A stretch of 64,000 nt of DNA from positions 159,516,290 through 159,580,289 of the forward strand of contig CM073885.1 of NCBI GenBank assembly GCA_037176705.1. Reading direction: 5' to 3'. The translations under genes were made by a program, and so were the position numbers. A model generated the notes under the pieces. That model searched no databases and was not told where the DNA came from. It saw only the letters and a list, made by a program, of their open reading frames with translations. Below are positions 1-9,926 of the stretch, in pieces. Origin of the DNA: Molossus alvarezi. Taxonomy: Eukaryota; Chordata; Mammalia; Chiroptera; Molossidae. Within the stretch, counting starts at the first letter, position 1. Every line of letters begins with the position of its first letter.

Positions 1-225
1 AACTCATCAATTAACCTAGACTGCTAGCCTCCAGGCAAAAAGCTAGAGGATAACAGTACCTTTCCTGGACTGGCAACTTTAACCAGGAAAGTAAGACTTG
101 ACAGAGGTGTTCAACGTGGGTCCTCCCTCGTTCATCTAAACACAGGAGAGGGAGCCACAAACAGCAGAACACCAACACCCACAGGGAGAACTTGACAGGC
201 TCCAAAGCCCACAGTGATAGCCAAA

Positions 226-1110
226 ATGGTGAAACACAGAAACAGAAGCCAAATGAAAGAGCAAGACACCTCCACCGAAGATGAGATCAATGTGGAGCAA
301 TTAGGCATGTTAACAGAGCTAGAATTCAGAGCCATGATCTTGAGGAAGCTGAACAGCATGAGTAAGGACATAGAGACACTGAAAATAAGCCAAATGGAAA
401 TTAAAAACCAACAAGAAGAGATAAAAAATGACATATCAGAAATGAAAAACACATTGGAAGGTTTAAAAAGCAGAGTAGGGGAAGCTGAGGACCGGATCAG
501 TGAATTAGAAGACAGGGTAGAAAAAATCAACCAATCACAAAAACAAAAGGAAAAAACTATTAAAAAACAGGAAGACAGCTTAAGAGAACTATGGGACAAC
601 TGGAAACGTAATAATATTCGCATCATAGGAGTCCCTGAAGAAGAAGAAAAGGAGCAAGGGATAGAGAATATATTCAAAAAAATAGTGAGAGAAAACTTCC
701 CTAATTTGGTGAAGGAAGAAGGCATTCAAGTTCAAGAAGCACAGAGAGTCCCAAGTAAGAAGAACCCAAACAGGCCCACACCAAGACACATAGTAATTAA
801 AATGCCACAAATTAAAGACAAAGAGAGAATCCTAAAAGCAGCAAGAGATAAGCACCAGGTTACCTACAAAGGGAACCCCATAAGGCTCTCAGCTGACTTC
901 TCACAAGAAACACTACAGGCCAGAAGAGAATGGCATGAAGTAATCAAAGTCATGAAAAACAAGAAGCTGAATCCAAGACTACTCTACCCAGCAAGGCTAT
1001 CATTCAAAATAGAAGGTCAAATAAAGAGCTTCCCATACACAAAAAAAAGGCTAAGGGAATACATTAGCACCAAACCAGCACTGCAAGAAATGTTAAAAGG
1101 ACTGCTGTAA
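226..1110 (+). CDS. L1 ORF1 protein, intact
   Basis: Encodes a 294-residue RNA-binding nucleic-acid chaperone that coats L1 RNA in the ribonucleoprotein needed for retrotransposition. I chose the ATG at 226 (context ccaaaATGg, inside the conserved 'gatagccaaaatggtgaaa' block found in all L1 copies here); the frame is open a few codons upstream but has no ATG there. Residues ~45-115 are a heptad-rich, Lys/Glu-rich coiled coil for trimerisation. The central RRM-like region begins at 'NNIRIIGVPEEEE'. The C-terminal domain contains 'RLSADFSQETLQARREWHEV'. The length is slightly below the human ORF1p (338 aa), the difference being at the N-terminus. No frameshift or stop is seen. It could be translated; whether it is expressed cannot be told. 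Confidence 0.9.
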   Translation: MVKHRNRSQMKEQDTSTEDEINVEQLGMLTELEFRAMILRKLNSMSKDIETLKISQMEIKNQQEEIKNDISEMKNTLEGLKSRVGEAEDRISELEDRVEKINQSQKQKEKTIKKQEDSLRELWDNWKRNNIRIIGVPEEEEKEQGIENIFKKIVRENFPNLVKEEGIQVQEAQRVPSKKNPNRPTPRHIVIKMPQIKDKERILKAARDKHQVTYKGNPIRLSADFSQETLQARREWHEVIKVMKNKKLNPRLLYPARLSFKIEGQIKSFPYTKKRLREYISTKPALQEMLKGLL

Positions 1111-1155
1111 TTAGCAGTAGAAATAGGAAGAAAAATAGAACCACACTAAACAAAA

Positions 1156-4100
1156 ATGGCAATAAATAAGTACATATCAATAATCACCTTAAACGTAAAT
1201 GGATGGAATGCTCCCATAAAGAGACACAGAGTAGCTGATTGGATAAGAAAGCATGACTCATCTATATGTTGTTTACAAGAGACCCACCTCTCAACAAAAG
1301 ACTCACATAAGTTGAAAGTGAAGGGATGGAAAAAAATTTTCCAAGCAAATGGAAAGCAAAAAAAAGCTGGGGTAGCAATTCTCATATCTGATAAAATAGA
1401 TTTCAAAATGAAGACCATAACTAGAGACAAAGACGGCCACTACATAATATTGAAAGGATCTATCCAACAGGAAGATATAACCTTGATAAACATATATGCA
1501 CCCAATATAGGAGCACCAAAATATATTAAAAATCTTCTGGAGGACTTCCAAGGAGAAATCGACAACAATACATTCATAGCAGGGGACTTCAACACCCCGT
1601 TGACAGCACTAGATAGATCCTCTAGGCAAAAAATTAGCTAGGAAACAGAGACTCTAAATGAAGCACTAGACCAAATGGATTTAATAGATATCTACAGAGA
1701 ATTACACCCCAAAACTACAGAATACACATTCTTCTCAAGTGCACATGGGACATTCTCAAAGATGGACCACATGATAGGACACAAACGAAATCTCTACAAG
1801 TTCAAGAAGATTGAAATCATATCAAGCATCTTCTCAGATCACAATGGCATGAAACTAGAAATCAATTGCAACAAGAACATGCAAAGACATTTCAACACAT
1901 GGAGGCTAAACAGCATGTTATTAAACAATGAATGGGTCACCGAGGAGATCAAGGAAGAAATTAAAAACTTCCTGGAAAACAATGAAAATGAACACACAAC
2001 AACACAAAATCTATGGGATGCAGCGAAAGCAGTTCTGAGAGGGAAGTTCATAGCACTACAGGCCTACCTCAAAAAACAAGAAAAATTTCTAATTGACTGT
2101 CTAACCTCACAACTTAAAGAATTAGAAAGCAAACAAAAAGAAAACCCCAGCGCAAGTAGACCGAAGGAAATAGTAAAGATCAGAGCAGAAATAAATGACA
2201 TAGAGACCAAAAAAACAATTCAAAGGATCAATGAAACAAAGAGCTGGTTTTTCGAAAAGATAAACAAGATTGATGGACCCTTAGCTAGACTCACCAAGAA
2301 ACAAAGAGAGAGAACCCAAATACACAAAATCAGTAATGAAAGAGGAGAAGTAACAACCAACACCACGGAAATACAAAAGATCGTCAACAACTACTATCAA
2401 CAACTATATGGCAACAAATTCGACAATCTAAGCAAAATGGACAAATTTCTAGAAACACACAGTCTCCCAAAACTATCCCCGGAAGAGATAGAAAACTTGA
2501 ACAGACCAATAACAACTAAGGAAATTGAAGAGGTAATCAAGACTCTCCCAGCAAACAAAAGCCCAGGCCCAGATGGCTTCACGGGGGAGTTTTACCGAAC
2601 ATTCAAAAAAGATCTAACACCCATTCTCCTCAAACTATTTCAAAACATTCAAGAAGAAGGAAGACTTCCAAACACGTTCTATGAGGCCAGCATAATTCTA
2701 ATTCCAAAACCAGAAAAAGACATTACAAAGAAAGAAAACTACAGGCCAATATCCCTGATGAACATAGACGCCAAAATCCTGAACAAAATATTAGCAAATT
2801 GGATCCAGAAATACATCAAAAAAATTATTCACCATGACCAAGTGGGATTCATTCCAGGGATGCAAGGCTGGTACAATATTCGCAAATCAATAAACGTGAT
2901 ACACCACATCAACAAAATGAAGAATAAAAACCACATGATCATATCAATAGATGCTGAAAAAGCATTCGACAAAATCCAACATCCATTTCTGATAAAAACG
3001 CTCAGCAATGTAGGAATAGAGGGATCATATCTCGACATAATAAAGGCCATATATGAAAGACCTACAGCCAACATCATACTCAATGGAGAGAAACTAAAAA
3101 CATTTCCATTAAGAACAGGAACAAGACAGGGATGTCCACTTTCGCCACTCTTATTTAACATTGCACTGGAAGTCTTAGCCACAGCAATCAGACATGAAGA
3201 AAAAATAAAAAGGATCCAAATTGGAAAGGAGGAAGTGAAACTGTCATTATTTGCAGATGACATGATATTATACATAGAAAACCCTAAAGACTCCATCAAA
3301 AATCTATTAGACTTAATAAATGAATTTGGCAAAGTAGCAGGATACAAAATTAACGTCAAGAAATCGACGGCATTCATCAATGATGAACTCACAGAAAGAG
3401 AAACTGAAAAGACAATTCCATTTACCATCGCGCCAAAAAAATTACGATACCTAGGAATAAATTTAACCAAAGAAGTAAAGGACCTATTTGCAGAAAACTA
3501 CAGGTCATTGAAAAAAGAAATAGAGGAAGATATAAAAAAGTGGAAGCACATACCCTGTTCATGGATTGGAAGAATTAACATCATTAAAATGTCCATACTA
3601 CCCAAAGCAATCTATAGATTCAATGCAATCCCCATCAAAGTACCAACGACATATTTCATAGAACTAGAACAAATACTTCAAAAGTTCATATGGAACCAAA
3701 AAAGACCCCGAATAGCCACAGCAATCTTGAAAAAGAAGAACAAAGTAGGTGGGATCACAATACCAGATATCAGGTTATACTACAAAGCGACTGTAACCAA
3801 AACAGCCTGGTACTGGCACAAGAACAGGCATATAGACCAGTGGAACAGAACTGAAAACCCAGAAATGGACCCAAGGCAATACGCTCAATTAATATTTGAC
3901 AAAGGTGGCAAGAGCATACAGTGGAGTAAAGACAGCCTCTTTAATAAATGGTGTTGGCAAAATTGGACAAATACATGCAAAAAAATGAAACTAGACCATC
4001 AACTTACACCATACACAAAAATAAACTCAAAATGGATAAAAGACTTAAATGTGACCCGTGAATCCATAAAAATTCTAGAAGAAAATGTAGGCAACAAAAT

Positions 4101-4974
4101 TTCGGACATCATACGGAGCAGAATTTTCACTGATACATCACCTAAGGCAACAGAAATAAAGGAGAAAATGAACACATGGGTCTACATCAAACTAAAAAGC
4201 TTCTGCACAGCAAAAGAAACAATCATCAAAATGGAAAGGCAACCCACTGTATGGGAGAACATCATTGTCAATGATGTATCAGATAAGGGGTTAATTTCCA
4301 GTATATATAGAGTGCTCATACAACTCCACAAAAGGAAGACAAAGAACCCAATTAAAAAATGGGCAGAGGAGCTGAATAGACACCTCTCCAAACAGGACAT
4401 ACAAATGGCCAAAAGACATATGAAGAAATGCTCAACATCACTAATCATCAGAGAGATGCAAATTAAAACAACAATGAGGTATCACCTCACACCTGTCAGA
4501 ATGGCCGCCATCAACAAATCATCAAACAACAAGTGTTGGCGAGGGTGTGGAGAAAAGGGGACTCTAACACACTGCTGGTGGGAATGCAGACTGGTGCAGC
4601 CGCTATGGAAAACAATATGGTGCTACCTCAAGAAATTAAAAATTGAACTTCCATTTAACCCAGTGATCCCACTGCTGGGAATATACCCTAAGAAGCCTGA
4701 AACACCAATCAGGAAGAATATATGTACCCCCATGTTCATAGCAGCACTATTTACAATAGCTAAGATCTGGAAACAGCCCAAGTGTCCACCAGTAGACGAA
4801 TGGATGAAAAAGCTGTGGTACATATACACAATGGAGTACTATGCAGCGGTAAGAAAGAAAGATCTCTTATCCTTTGAGACGACGTGGAGGGACCTGGAAA
4901 GTATTATCCTAAGTGAAAGAAGCCAAGCAGAAAAAGACAAATACCACATGATCTCACTTATATACGGAATATAA
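1156..4974 (+). pseudogene. L1 ORF2 (endonuclease-reverse transcriptase) with one premature stop
   Basis: 1272-codon frame homologous to L1 ORF2p, which nicks target DNA and reverse-transcribes L1 RNA. The ATG at 1156 starts an AP-endonuclease-like domain: 'LNVNGW', 'QETH', 'INIYAPN', 'AGDFNTPL' and 'SDHNG' are all present. The reverse transcriptase follows, with its catalytic FADD motif at 3250-3261 inside '[11 protein letters not shown]'. A Cys-rich C-terminal segment (CWRGCG...THCWWEC, ~4532-4596) is intact. The only break is an in-frame TAG at 1639-1641, between the endonuclease AGDFN and SDHN motifs. Both sides (1156-1638 and 1642-4974) are in the same frame. Other copies have a lysine codon AAG there, so it is a single-base nonsense change. 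Total length is close to human ORF2p (1275 aa). Confidence 0.93.
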
Positions 4975-5245
4975 TGAACATAACAGTCTGAGGAATACAG
5001 TAGACCCAGACACATGGAAGTAGGGCACAGACTGACATCCCTCAGAAGAGGGGATGGGGGGTGGGGGGGTGGGAAGAGATATACCACAGAACTTATATGC
5101 ATGTATGCATGACCAATGGACATGGACAACTAAGCCGGGGAAAGGGTGGAGGGGGGGTAGGGTGGGGGTGCCAAAGGGGTAAAAAGGTAAAATATCTGTA
5201 ACAAAAAAATAAAATAAAAAATAAAATAAAGTAAAAAAAAAAAAA
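4975..5245 (+). other. L1-A 3'UTR with polypurine/G tract and A-rich tail
   Basis: Non-coding 3' end of L1-A. It has a G-rich tract at about 5051-5077 (runs of 4-7 G, potential G-quadruplex), a second G-rich stretch at 5135-5170, then the A-rich tail. The block 'acttatatgcatgtatgcatga' region (~5092-5113) recurs in the other L1 3' ends at 18.3, 21.8, 34.1 and 42.0 kb, so it served as a tag to recognise those fragments. Confidence 0.85.
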
Positions 5246-5597
5246 CGTAGTCCTCCAGGACCTTGTTATTATCATTGTCATTTTTATTATTTACTATAAT
5301 TTATGCAGAGCTTGCTAGGTACCCAAGCTCACTGGGTGCTTATAATTATCATTATTTTTTTTTACTGGTGTGTAATATGTGCCAGACATTTTTAATTGCC
5401 AGATGGGGAATTGAAGTTTTAAAAAAGTGGGTAGAATTTGCCTTGGACTAGTATCAGTCCATTATAAAGTTTTCACCCATCCATGCTGAAATAAAAAAGT
5501 CAGGAAGCTCCATTTATTCAATTTAAAATGTGTTTTTGTAAACCTATGTTATTTTATTTGTTTTGCTTTAAAAATCTTGTTCTTTTAAGACATAGCA
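5246..5597. other. Unannotated sequence
   Basis: AT-rich flank between L1-A and the next SINE. 5300-5420 has a faint MIR-like look ('cagatggggaattgaag') but too degraded to call. No open frame or RNA gene is seen. Confidence 0.5.
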
Positions 5598-5805
5598 CCT
5601 GGCTGGTGTGGCTCAGTGGTTGAGCATCTACTCATGTACTAAAACATTGTCAGTTCAAATCCTGGTCAAGGCACATGCTCTGGTTGTGGACCTGACCTCC
5701 AGTGGAGGTCAAAGGTAGCGGCCAATCAATGGTCTTTCTCATTGATGTTTCTATCCCCCCTCTCTCTTCCTTCCTCTCTCTAAAATTAATAAAGATTTTT
5801 TGTGG
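5598..5805 (+). mobile_element. VES-type SINE (older subtype)
   Basis: tRNA-derived bat SINE. The head has a box A-like 'tggctcagtggttgagca' and a box B-like 'cagttcaaatcctg', followed by 'ggtcaaggcacatgctctgg', a CT-rich segment, and the end 'attaataaagatttttt'. This is the subtype lacking the 'cctcaggtgagg' tail; the copies at 17.4, 22.7 and 39.2 kb are the same subtype. Several substitutions suggest an older copy. No clear TSD was found. Confidence 0.85.
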
Positions 5806-6734
5806 GAGCAACAGGTTGAACAAAGAAACACAAGCAAAAATGACCTTTGGAGTATTTAGAGGACAATGAGTCTTGCTGAGCCAGTTCAGAGTTCATGTTG
5901 GGGAGCATTGAGGCATCATGTTGGATACATAACTTAAAGTCATGGAGGGCTTGGAATGCCAGAACCAAACATTTGCAAAAATAATAGTGAGCCCCTGAAG
6001 ATTTCTGAATGATGATGCATGCAGTACCTCACAAAAGACTGTCTTGAAGGTCAGAGACTAGACAAGAAGTCAGGGTCTAAGAAATATAAAGCACAATAGA
6101 GTAAAGTCAAGCAATGTGGGCAGATAACATGAAGCCTGAACATCAAGAAAGTCTTGAGAGTGAGGATATGCCTGCCCTGGCAGGAATCCCTTGTAGTACC
6201 ACTTTGGGTCAGAAATTATGCCCAGGGTCCTAAATGTGTATGAGCAGAAATGTGAATCAGTTAACCAAAATTGAGTTGCAGAGCTTTGGACAAATCCTGA
6301 TATGACCAAAGTGGACTTTTAGAAAAATGAACCGGTCAGTGTTAGAAAGAAAGGATTAACACAGAATGAAGCCAGGTTTAGATGGGGCAGTTGAAAAAAA
6401 TAGTAATAAAAAATGACTGAACTGATAGAGTCTTAGGCAAAGATTGTAATTGTGGGCATTGAGAGGAAGGGTGCATATGAAAAATAACTCAGAGTAGAAA
6501 TGTGCCAATGAAAGGTGGCTCTGAGGTTTTAACCCTGGTGAAGACGCAATGGTTCCATAGAGAGAAATACACGAGTTAGGAGAGGACGTTATACAAGCAG
6601 ACCTCAGCTTTTTCTGCTTTGCTTTTCATGACTCAGTAGAGCTTGGCTGGAAAAAACATGCACAGCACATGGCCAGTTGTTCTATGAATAACTGGGACCT
6701 CCACTAAATCCCTAGCAAATCTTTCCCTATTCCC
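5806..6734. other. Unannotated; possibly an ancient repeat
   Basis: No gene seen. Phrases such as 'catggagggcttggaatgcc' and 'ggtggctctgaggttttaa' resemble a common old mammalian interspersed repeat I could not name. There are short open frames only. Confidence 0.35.
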
Positions 6735-6814
6735 CATTTAATTGTGTTAATGGGTCTCAAAATTCCGGGACAGATTTCTGATCAAGTTTTTAGAAAAACT
6801 AATAACTTTAAAAC

Positions 6815-6849
<35 letters not shown>

Positions 6850-8477
6850 CACACTCACACTCACGCTCACACACACACCAAATGGTCCACAAAACATTCT
6901 TCTTTCTTTCTGAAGGTTTTACAATGCATTGTAATCATTAACCAGCCTTTCATTATTAAGCTTAAATGACCAACGGAAACAAATAGTTCTGAGACCCTTC
7001 TTCCACCACTGGTTAAGACTGGGTGGCAGGTATTGGGAATACATTAGCCTTCTGAGCTTTCTGGGCAGTCACGGTGACTTTCCCAGTTCCAGCTGCCTTC
7101 TTGTTTTGCTTTGTTGACACCCACAGCAGCTGTCTGTCTCATGTCATGAACGGCAAAATGTCTCAGAGGAGGGTAGTCAGAGAATCTCTCAACATACAAG
7201 GGCTATCCAGGAACCGTATCAACAATCGTGGCATTACCAGATTTCAAAAACTCTGGGCCATCTTATAGCTTTTTCCCAGAAAGATGATCAATCTTCTTCA
7301 GCTCAGCAAATTTGGGAGCACTGTGAGCTGTGTGATAATTCATCACAGGTGCATATCTGGTGTTAATTTGGTCTGGATGGTTTAGAATAATCACCTGAAC
7401 TGTGAAACCAGCTGCTTCCATTAGTGGATCATTTTTTCTGTCACCAGACACTTTGCTACAATGAACATCTTTGACAGACATGTTCTTGACATTGAAGCCC
7501 ACCTAGTCCCAAGGAAGAGCTTCACTGAAAGCTTCATGGTGCATTTCAACAGATTTTACTTCAGTTGTAACATTGCCTGGAGCAAAGGTAACCACCATGC
7601 CAGGTTTAGTACCACCAGCTCCCCTTGACCCACAGGGACAGTACCAATACCACTAATTTTGTAGGCATCCTTGAGGGCCAGACTCATGGGCCTGTCAGTT
7701 GAACCAGTTGGTGGCAGGATGCAATTCAGAGCTTCAAGCAGTGTGGTTTCACTGGCACTGCCATCTTTACAGGTGACTTTCTGTCCCTTGAACCAAGGCC
7801 TATTAGCACTTGGCCCCAGCACATTGTCACCATTCCAACCAGAAACTGGCACAAAAGCTACTATGTTAGGGTTGTAGCCAATTTCCTTATGGGATGCTCT
7901 GACTTTCTTAACAATGTCCTCATATCACTTCTGACTATAGGGTGGCTCAGTGGAATTCATTTTGTTAATGCCGACAATTAGTTGTTTCACACCCAGGGGT
8001 GTGTAAGCCAGAGGGGCATGCTCACAGGACTGCCCATTCTTTTTGGTACCTGTTTCAGCTATACCAACACCAGCAGCAACAATCAAGACAGCACAGTCAG
8101 CCTGAGATGTACCTGTAATCATGTTTCTGATAAAGTCTCTGTGTTCTGGGGAATCAATGATGCTTACATTATACTTGCTGTACTCAAATTTCCACAGGGA
8201 GATATTAATGATGATACCATGCTCACATTCAACTCCCAGTTTATCCAAGACCCAGGCATACTTGAAGAGGCCCTTACACATCCCAGCAGCCTCCTTAAAT
8301 TTTTTATGATTCTTTGTTGTTCCTACCACATTTGTAAATCAAGTGGCCAGTAGACATAAAGACTGGAATCTATGTGTCCAGTGATGATGATGTTGATAGG
8401 AGTCTTCCTTTCCAATTTGACTTACATTTAGCAGTGATTTGTATGACACCCGTGTTCTGGAGGCAAAACCATTGCAA
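6735..8477 (-). pseudogene. EEF1A1P: Processed pseudogene of translation elongation factor eEF1A1
   Basis: Reverse-transcribed copy of EEF1A1 mRNA, read on the minus strand. The 5'UTR match starts near 8477 ('gcctccagaacac') and runs without interruption into the coding region, so the 5'UTR intron is missing. The start codon position 8414-8416 reads ATT, not ATG. The recognisable G-domain, e.g. '[19 protein letters not shown]', '[12 protein letters not shown]' and 'SGWNGDN', lies within 7260-8416. In-frame stops occur at 7925-7927 (TGA), 7503-7505 (TAG) and just past 7263 (TAA). The coding part ends near 7041, followed by the parental 3'UTR to about 6735. The 3'UTR is interrupted by an expanded AC/GT repeat. 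No poly-T remains. Non-functional; the 134-aa open piece 7925-8329 is a remnant, not a gene. Confidence 0.92.
6817..6879. repeat. (AC)n microsatellite inside the EEF1A1 pseudogene 3'UTR
   Basis: Pure (AC)15 at 6817-6846 followed by imperfect ACTC/ACGC units. It sits where the parental EEF1A1 3'UTR has a short GTGTGG-like run, so it probably grew from that seed after insertion. Confidence 0.9.
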
Positions 8478-8867
8478 AAAAAAGTGTCCCATGGAGATCT
8501 CTTAGTGAAATATTTTTTCCCCCTTAGTTTCTGACCACATCAGAATTTTGAAGTAAATTTCTGCAGTTATATTTTTTAAAATTTTCAATAACTTGGGCAC
8601 TCCCTATTGTTCAAATACTGGAAAATGCATGCTGAAACTTGAGCAGGTACAACACATTTGAATGGAAGTGTTTCAGTATATAAGTAGGTTACCTCTAGGT
8701 AATGCATTTGATAAAATGTTTTCTCTAAATTAGAGCTTTCTTCTTATTAATCAGATATTATCTTTCAATGAGGTCATGTCAGATAAAATAGATTATAATG
8801 GTCAGAAAGAGTTAAAATAGTAATGTTCACTTTGAAAAAAAAATCAAATGAGTTGTCAAACAATAAG
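8478..8867. other. Unannotated AT-rich sequence
   Basis: No gene, RNA or recognisable repeat seen between the pseudogene and the MIR. Confidence 0.5.
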
Positions 8868-9145
8868 AACCATTTATTTAATGTTTATAGTTTTTAATGA
8901 ATTTATTTATCTAAAACACTATGTCAGAAACTATATTAAGTGCTTTATATTCATTATTTGATTTCATTGGCATATAACCCCATTAAATAAGTACTTTTAT
9001 TACCCTCATTTTCCAGATAAGAAACTGTGGCCAAAAAGATAAATTGCCCCAGATTATGCAAAGTTAAATAGGGGCTGAGCCAGAACTCCGCTCAGGGACA
9101 GTGTGATTCCAAAGCACTTCTCCTTAACTGCCACACTGTGCTGGT
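8868..9145 (-). mobile_element. MIR SINE (ancient, mammal-wide)
   Basis: The plus strand shows the reverse complement of MIR: 'cattttccagataagaaactg' region, then 'gccagaactccgctcaggg' and 'cttctccttaactgccac'. It is nearly full length and highly diverged, as expected for this old family. Confidence 0.8.
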
Positions 9146-9781
9146 CTCTTCTGCTTGAGCCAGCAAACAAAGTGGTTATAAATTTTATTAAGCCCTCATC
9201 ACTCCACCCACGAAAGACCTACTATCTGTCATGTGTGGAGAAAATAATAGTTCATTTACAAAACATGCCACTAAATGTTCAGCAGCCTGCTTTTTCACAT
9301 TCCTGGCAATGGATATCTTTATGTATTGAACTAGACTCACTGCAGTGATAACCCAAATTTCATAAGTTGCATATAAACACACTACAAGTCTTTTGTTGCT
9401 TTGATGTATTTATTTGGACTCAGATTCTCTATGAACATCTTAAACTTTAGTTGACTATGTGGAAAATTATTTTATAATTGTTGTAGGAAAAAACCAGGTA
9501 TTAAAAAAAAAAAAATCTGAGACACCAAACACTGTTTAAAAAAATATAATAAAACAAAATATACCTTTGAAAAATCTTTTATACACTGAGTAGAATTTTA
9601 AAAATTAATTTATGGAATATATATATTTATATGTGAATGGTATTTTCTCTGCATCTATTTCTGAAGTTATGTTTTAATAATAGGAACAAAGTGCATGCTA
9701 AAAAACTTGAATTTTACTTTTTTTCTTCACCTATAAGACAAATGGAAAGTTGTTTGTTTGTTTATATTTTTGTTCTCACAG
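9146..9781. other. Intronic sequence upstream of the GPR158 exon
   Basis: AT-rich. No repeat confidently named and no upstream GPR158 exon seen. A pyrimidine-rich tract and 'tttttgttctcacag' at the right end form the splice acceptor for the next feature. Confidence 0.5.
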
Positions 9782-9920
9782 CTGAATTTTTATTCCTCTT
9801 GTGGGGTGTTTATCTCTGCTATGTAGTGCGGACAGTCCCATCAGCATTTCATGAGCCACGCTATATGGCTGTTGCAGTTCACAGTGAGCTGATTATCTCT
9901 GCTCTATTTCATACAATTAG
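9782..9920 (+). CDS. GPR158: GPR158 exon (transmembrane segments 5-6 region)
   Basis: One internal exon (139 bases) of GPR158, a brain- and retina-expressed orphan class C G-protein-coupled receptor that binds RGS7-Gbeta5 at the plasma membrane. The acceptor AG is at 9780-9781. The frame needs one G from the previous exon and then reads 'EFLFLLWGVYLCYVVRTVPS' followed by 'AFHEPRYMAVAVHSELIISA' and 'LFHTI', ending with AG of an Arg codon. I recognise the HEPRYMAVAVH segment as GPR158; the paralogue GPR179 differs there. There is no stop or frameshift. The open frame extends both ways into intron, so a simple ORF call would overstate the exon. The following donor is GC. Phase and sequence join perfectly to the exon at 13811. 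Confidence 0.9.
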
Positions 9921-9926
9921 GCAAGT
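9921..9926 (+). promoter_or_regulatory. Non-canonical GC splice donor (GCAAGT)
   Basis: The exon ends ...ATTAG and the intron starts GCAAGT. AG|GCAAGT is the strong consensus of functional GC-AG introns. It is the only donor that keeps the Arg codon (AG + A) continuous with the next exon, where 'FVLASRLQSDWM' follows. Confidence 0.8.

Larger units (their letters stand above)
1..5245 (+). mobile_element. LINE-1 element L1-A, nearly intact, 5' end outside window
   Basis: Autonomous non-LTR retrotransposon of the L1 clade. From 5' to 3' it holds the last ~225 bases of a 5'UTR, an intact ORF1, a 45-base inter-ORF spacer, an ORF2 with one stop codon, a 3'UTR with a G-rich tract (about 5051-5077), and an A-rich tail ending near 5245. 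The tail is AAAAT/AAAAAT-patterned rather than pure A. The 5' start lies before base 1, so target-site duplications cannot be checked. L1-B, L1-D and L1-E in this window share its sequence and are clearly the same family, but this copy is the least damaged, which suggests recent insertion. Confidence 0.95.

Noticed and set aside
2829..3470. 213-codon minus-strand ORF antisense to L1 ORF2 (also 20380-21027)
   Set aside because: Shadow of the conserved RT frame; present only because the A-rich sense strand has few stop complements. No known product.
7925..8329. 134-codon minus-strand ORF with good eEF1A similarity
   Set aside because: Piece of a processed pseudogene with stops on both sides and the start codon lost.
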